From the NCBI GenBank assembly GCA_031380225.1, contig JANNFX010000017.1:1-7501 (forward strand): 7,501 nt of DNA, read 5' to 3'. Source of the stretch: JANNFX01 sp031380225. GTDB lineage: Bacteria > Pseudomonadota > Alphaproteobacteria > Rhizobiales > Hyphomicrobiaceae. Below are positions 6,004-7,501 of this stretch, one piece after another. How positions within the stretch are numbered: position 1 is the first letter of the stretch; every line of letters begins with the position of its first letter. Made by a program: the position numbers and the translations under genes. The notes under the pieces were generated by a model. The model ran no database searches. It saw only the letters and a list, made by a program, of their open reading frames with translations, and had not been told where the DNA came from.

Positions 6004-6868
6004 AGAATTTCAGCAGGCGGGCCGCGGTCTCCTCGGCGAATTGGTCCACGAAAAAGTGCCCGCCCGGCAATGACGCAACTTCGAGACTGGCGGCTCGTTT
6101 CCGCCACTCAGCTTCCATATCGAACAACTTGGCCATGACGCCAATTGCGCCCCAGAAGGCGAGCGTTGGGCACTGGATCTTGACCCCGATATCCGCCTGG
6201 TCATGCGCGAGATCAACCGCGATCGCGGCCCGGTAATCCGAACACATGCCATGGATCGAAAAGGGATCGCGCCAGCAGCGCCTGTACTCCGCCAGGTGTT
6301 CGGCCGGAAAGTCCGCCAAGCTCGCCTTGCCCCAGCCAAGCAAACACGTCTCAAAGAACAAATCAGCGTGCGAGCCAATCAACGTCTCTGGAAACGGTGA
6401 CGGCTGGGCCAGAAAATACCAATGCCAATAGGCACCGGCTACCTGATGATTGGTGTCCATCAGCATCGCGTAGGTCGGTACAATATCGAGTACCGCCAGC
6501 CGCGTAACCGAAGCCCGATGGTCAAGCGCTAACCGGTGTGCGACCCTGCCGCCTCGATCATGTCCAGCGATGGCGAAGTTCTCAAAACCCAGCGAGGCCA
6601 TAACGGCCTTGGCATCCTCAGCCATGGCGCGGAACGAATAATTGGAACAATCCGGCAGACAGCGGGGCTTGGAGCTATCGCCGTAGCCGCGCAGATCCAT
6701 GCAGACGACCGAGAACGACGGCGCCAACAGCTCACCAACACGCCCCCACAAAGCCTTGGTCTGTGGAAAACCATGCAGCAACAATAGCGGCGGCCCAGCG
6801 CCACCGATGACACAGTCAATAGTCACCTCCGGCAACTGAACTGCAATCCGTTTGAAGCCGTGGAACAT
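5996..6868 (-). CDS. Alpha/beta hydrolase, probable fluoroacetate/haloacetate dehalogenase
   Basis: A 290-residue alpha/beta hydrolase. Compared from memory with the fluoroacetate dehalogenase of Rhodopseudomonas palustris (RPA1163), every active-site residue is present at matching spacing: nucleophile Asp104 with carboxylate-binding Arg105 and Arg108 in GHDRGGR, acid Asp128 in VLDIVPTY, halide-binding His149, Trp150 and Tyr212 (in MCSDYRA), tunnel Trp179 and base His271 in GGHF. The oxyanion-hole region HGFPQT (32-37) is also typical. The expected reaction is haloacetate plus water to glycolate plus halide, in the cytoplasm. Epoxide hydrolases share the fold but lack the Arg pair. The ATG at 6868 is preferred because MFHGF matches the usual dehalogenase start; the frame extends to an ATG at 6922, but that 18-residue extension is not family-like and neither start has a strong ribosome site. 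It is divergent from a 2-hydroxy-acid dehydrogenase gene and overlaps the convergent neighbour by 8 nt. Family is certain; dehalogenase activity is likely but untested. Confidence 0.85.
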   Translation of the reverse strand: MFHGFKRIAVQLPEVTIDCVIGGAGPPLLLLHGFPQTKALWGRVGELLAPSFSVVCMDLRGYGDSSKPRCLPDCSNYSFRAMAEDAKAVMASLGFENFAIAGHDRGGRVAHRLALDHRASVTRLAVLDIVPTYAMLMDTNHQVAGAYWHWYFLAQPSPFPETLIGSHADLFFETCLLGWGKASLADFPAEHLAEYRRCWRDPFSIHGMCSDYRAAIAVDLAHDQADIGVKIQCPTLAFWGAIGVMAKLFDMEAEWRKRAASLEVASLPGGHFFVDQFAEETAARLLKFFT

Positions 6869-6933
6869 TGTAGTGCTCAATTGACAAGTGTTTGGCTGAA
6901 GTCCCATCCGAGGGGTGGCCATTGGGGTGCCGA

Positions 6934-6977
6934 ACCGGGTAGATACCTGACATTATAGACCGGGAACATCCCTGACA
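6934..6977. repeat. Two tandem 19-bp direct repeats, period 25, in the divergent promoter region
   Basis: accgggtagatacctgaca (6934-6952) and accgggaacatccctgaca (6959-6977) agree at 16 of 19 positions. Each copy holds its own short palindrome (GGTA-GA-TACC, 6938-6947; GGGA-ACA-TCCC, 6962-6972). They flank a TATAAT on the minus strand. Either they are paired operators for the two divergent genes, or they are the end of an insertion element, since some IS families carry repeated terminal motifs beginning TGTCAGG. No transposase is visible. Confidence 0.6.
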
Positions 6978-6978
6978 G
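6952..6978 (-). promoter_or_regulatory. Possible promoter for the dehalogenase gene
   Basis: A perfect TATAAT on the minus strand (6957-6952) with CTGTCA (6978-6973, four of six matches to TTGACA) 15 nt upstream. The spacer is shorter than ideal. Transcription would begin near 6945, giving a leader of about 77 nt before the chosen ATG. The -35 lies in one repeat copy and the start point in the other. Confidence 0.38.
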
Positions 6979-6995
6979 TTGGGCAGGCAAGTTGA

Positions 6996-7501
6996 ATGAA
7001 GACCATCACCTGCATTGAGGACTTGCGCCAGGCTGCCCGCCGGCGGGTGCCGCGTACTCACTTCGGCTATACCGAGGCTGGCTCGTATACTGAAGACACC
7101 TTGCGCGCCAATCGGGCCGGCTTGGAGCGTATAAAGCTGCGCCAACGCGTGCTCGTCGACTTGTCCAATCGCGATCTCAGTTCCACCATCCTCGGCGAAC
7201 CCGTCGCGCTCCCGTTTGGATTGGCACCGATTGGTATGGCCGGCTTGATCTGGGGTGACGGCGAGATTCTGGCCTGCCGTGCCGCCCAACAAGCCAATAT
7301 TCCCTACGCGTTGAGCACCTTGTCGATCTGTTCGATCGAGGACGTCGCGGCGGCCGTCAACAAGCCGTTCTGGTTCCAACTCTACGTCATGAAAGACCGG
7401 GGCATTACCCGGGCCCTGATCGAGCGTGCCAAAGCCGTAAAATGCAGTGCACTCATGGTAACTGTTGATCTGCAGGTTCTAGGCCAGCGCCACTTCGATG
7501 T
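6996..7501 (+). CDS. FMN-dependent 2-hydroxy-acid dehydrogenase/oxidase (glycolate/L-lactate type), 5' part
   Basis: The first 168 codons of an FMN-dependent alpha-hydroxy-acid dehydrogenase; family members run to about 360-390 residues, so less than half is present. These enzymes oxidise L-lactate, glycolate or related 2-hydroxy acids to the keto acid. Residues known from spinach glycolate oxidase (Tyr24, Tyr129, Thr155, Asp157, Arg164) appear here one position later: Tyr25, Tyr130 in FQLYV, Thr156 and Asp158 in TVDLQ, Arg165 in GQR. APIGMAGL (77-84) lies where the FMN-binding loop is found. The catalytic His and second Arg fall beyond the window, so intactness cannot be judged. The ATG at 6996 has only a weak ribosome site (AGG, eight nt upstream). 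It is divergent from the dehalogenase gene, whose expected product, glycolate, is a possible substrate. An L-lactate dehydrogenase (LldD-like) role is equally possible. Confidence 0.9.
   Translation, partial: MKTITCIEDLRQAARRRVPRTHFGYTEAGSYTEDTLRANRAGLERIKLRQRVLVDLSNRDLSSTILGEPVALPFGLAPIGMAGLIWGDGEILACRAAQQANIPYALSTLSICSIEDVAAAVNKPFWFQLYVMKDRGITRALIERAKAVKCSALMVTVDLQVLGQRHFD

Noticed and set aside
6869..6922. Start of the dehalogenase at 6922
   Set aside because: The added 18 residues are not family-like and there is no ribosome site before it; the start at 6868 gives the usual MFxGF N-terminus.
6934..6977. CRISPR-like array
   Set aside because: There are only two repeat units with a 6-nt gap, far too short for spacers, and no cas genes are nearby.
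6816..7379. 187-residue open frame on the minus strand
   Set aside because: It runs antisense to the hydroxy-acid dehydrogenase gene, whose family residues are clear, and has no recognisable motif.

Overview
The window looks like a chromosomal segment of an alphaproteobacterium, most likely Hyphomicrobiales (Rhizobiales). The signs are an S9 protein with a long Ala-rich N-terminus, a type-2 (short) ArgC, strong GGAGG-like ribosome sites, moderately GC-rich coding sequence, and a small exported Cys-rich protein of a kind I associate with Bradyrhizobium relatives. No rRNA, tRNA, CRISPR array or intact transposase is visible.

Layout. (1) 1-1710, minus strand: the 5' end of an isochorismatase-like cysteine hydrolase, an intrinsic terminator, and a complete AldB/AcoD/ExaC-type aldehyde dehydrogenase. 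(2) 1711-2075: a 365-nt divergent intergenic region with a tandem pair of 14-bp operator-like palindromes and a probable rplM promoter and leader. (3) 2076-4939, plus strand: rplM-rpsI, closed by a strong hairpin terminator, then a TerC/YjbE-family membrane protein and argC, probably co-transcribed and separated by a small hairpin over the terC stop codon. (4) 5035-6003, plus strand: an exported thiol peroxidase of the glutathione peroxidase family, then a small exported four-cysteine protein. (5) 5996-7501: a minus-strand alpha/beta hydrolase with the complete fluoroacetate (haloacetate) dehalogenase active-site set, divergent from a truncated FMN-dependent 2-hydroxy-acid dehydrogenase.

How the genes may work together. 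The ribosomal pair and argC are housekeeping. The most interesting part is the right end. Fluoroacetate dehalogenase turns a haloacetate into glycolate, and the divergent flavoenzyme belongs to the family that oxidises glycolate or lactate. The two genes share a short region with a tandem 19-bp repeat overlapping a TATAAT-type promoter. This makes a candidate two-step haloacid catabolic module under shared control. The second theme is redox chemistry outside the cytoplasm: a signal-peptide-bearing peroxidase beside an exported four-cysteine protein whose cysteine spacing matches the Golgi-glycoprotein-1-type Cys-rich repeat as I remember it. All functional links are inferences from sequence motifs and gene order; no database search was run.
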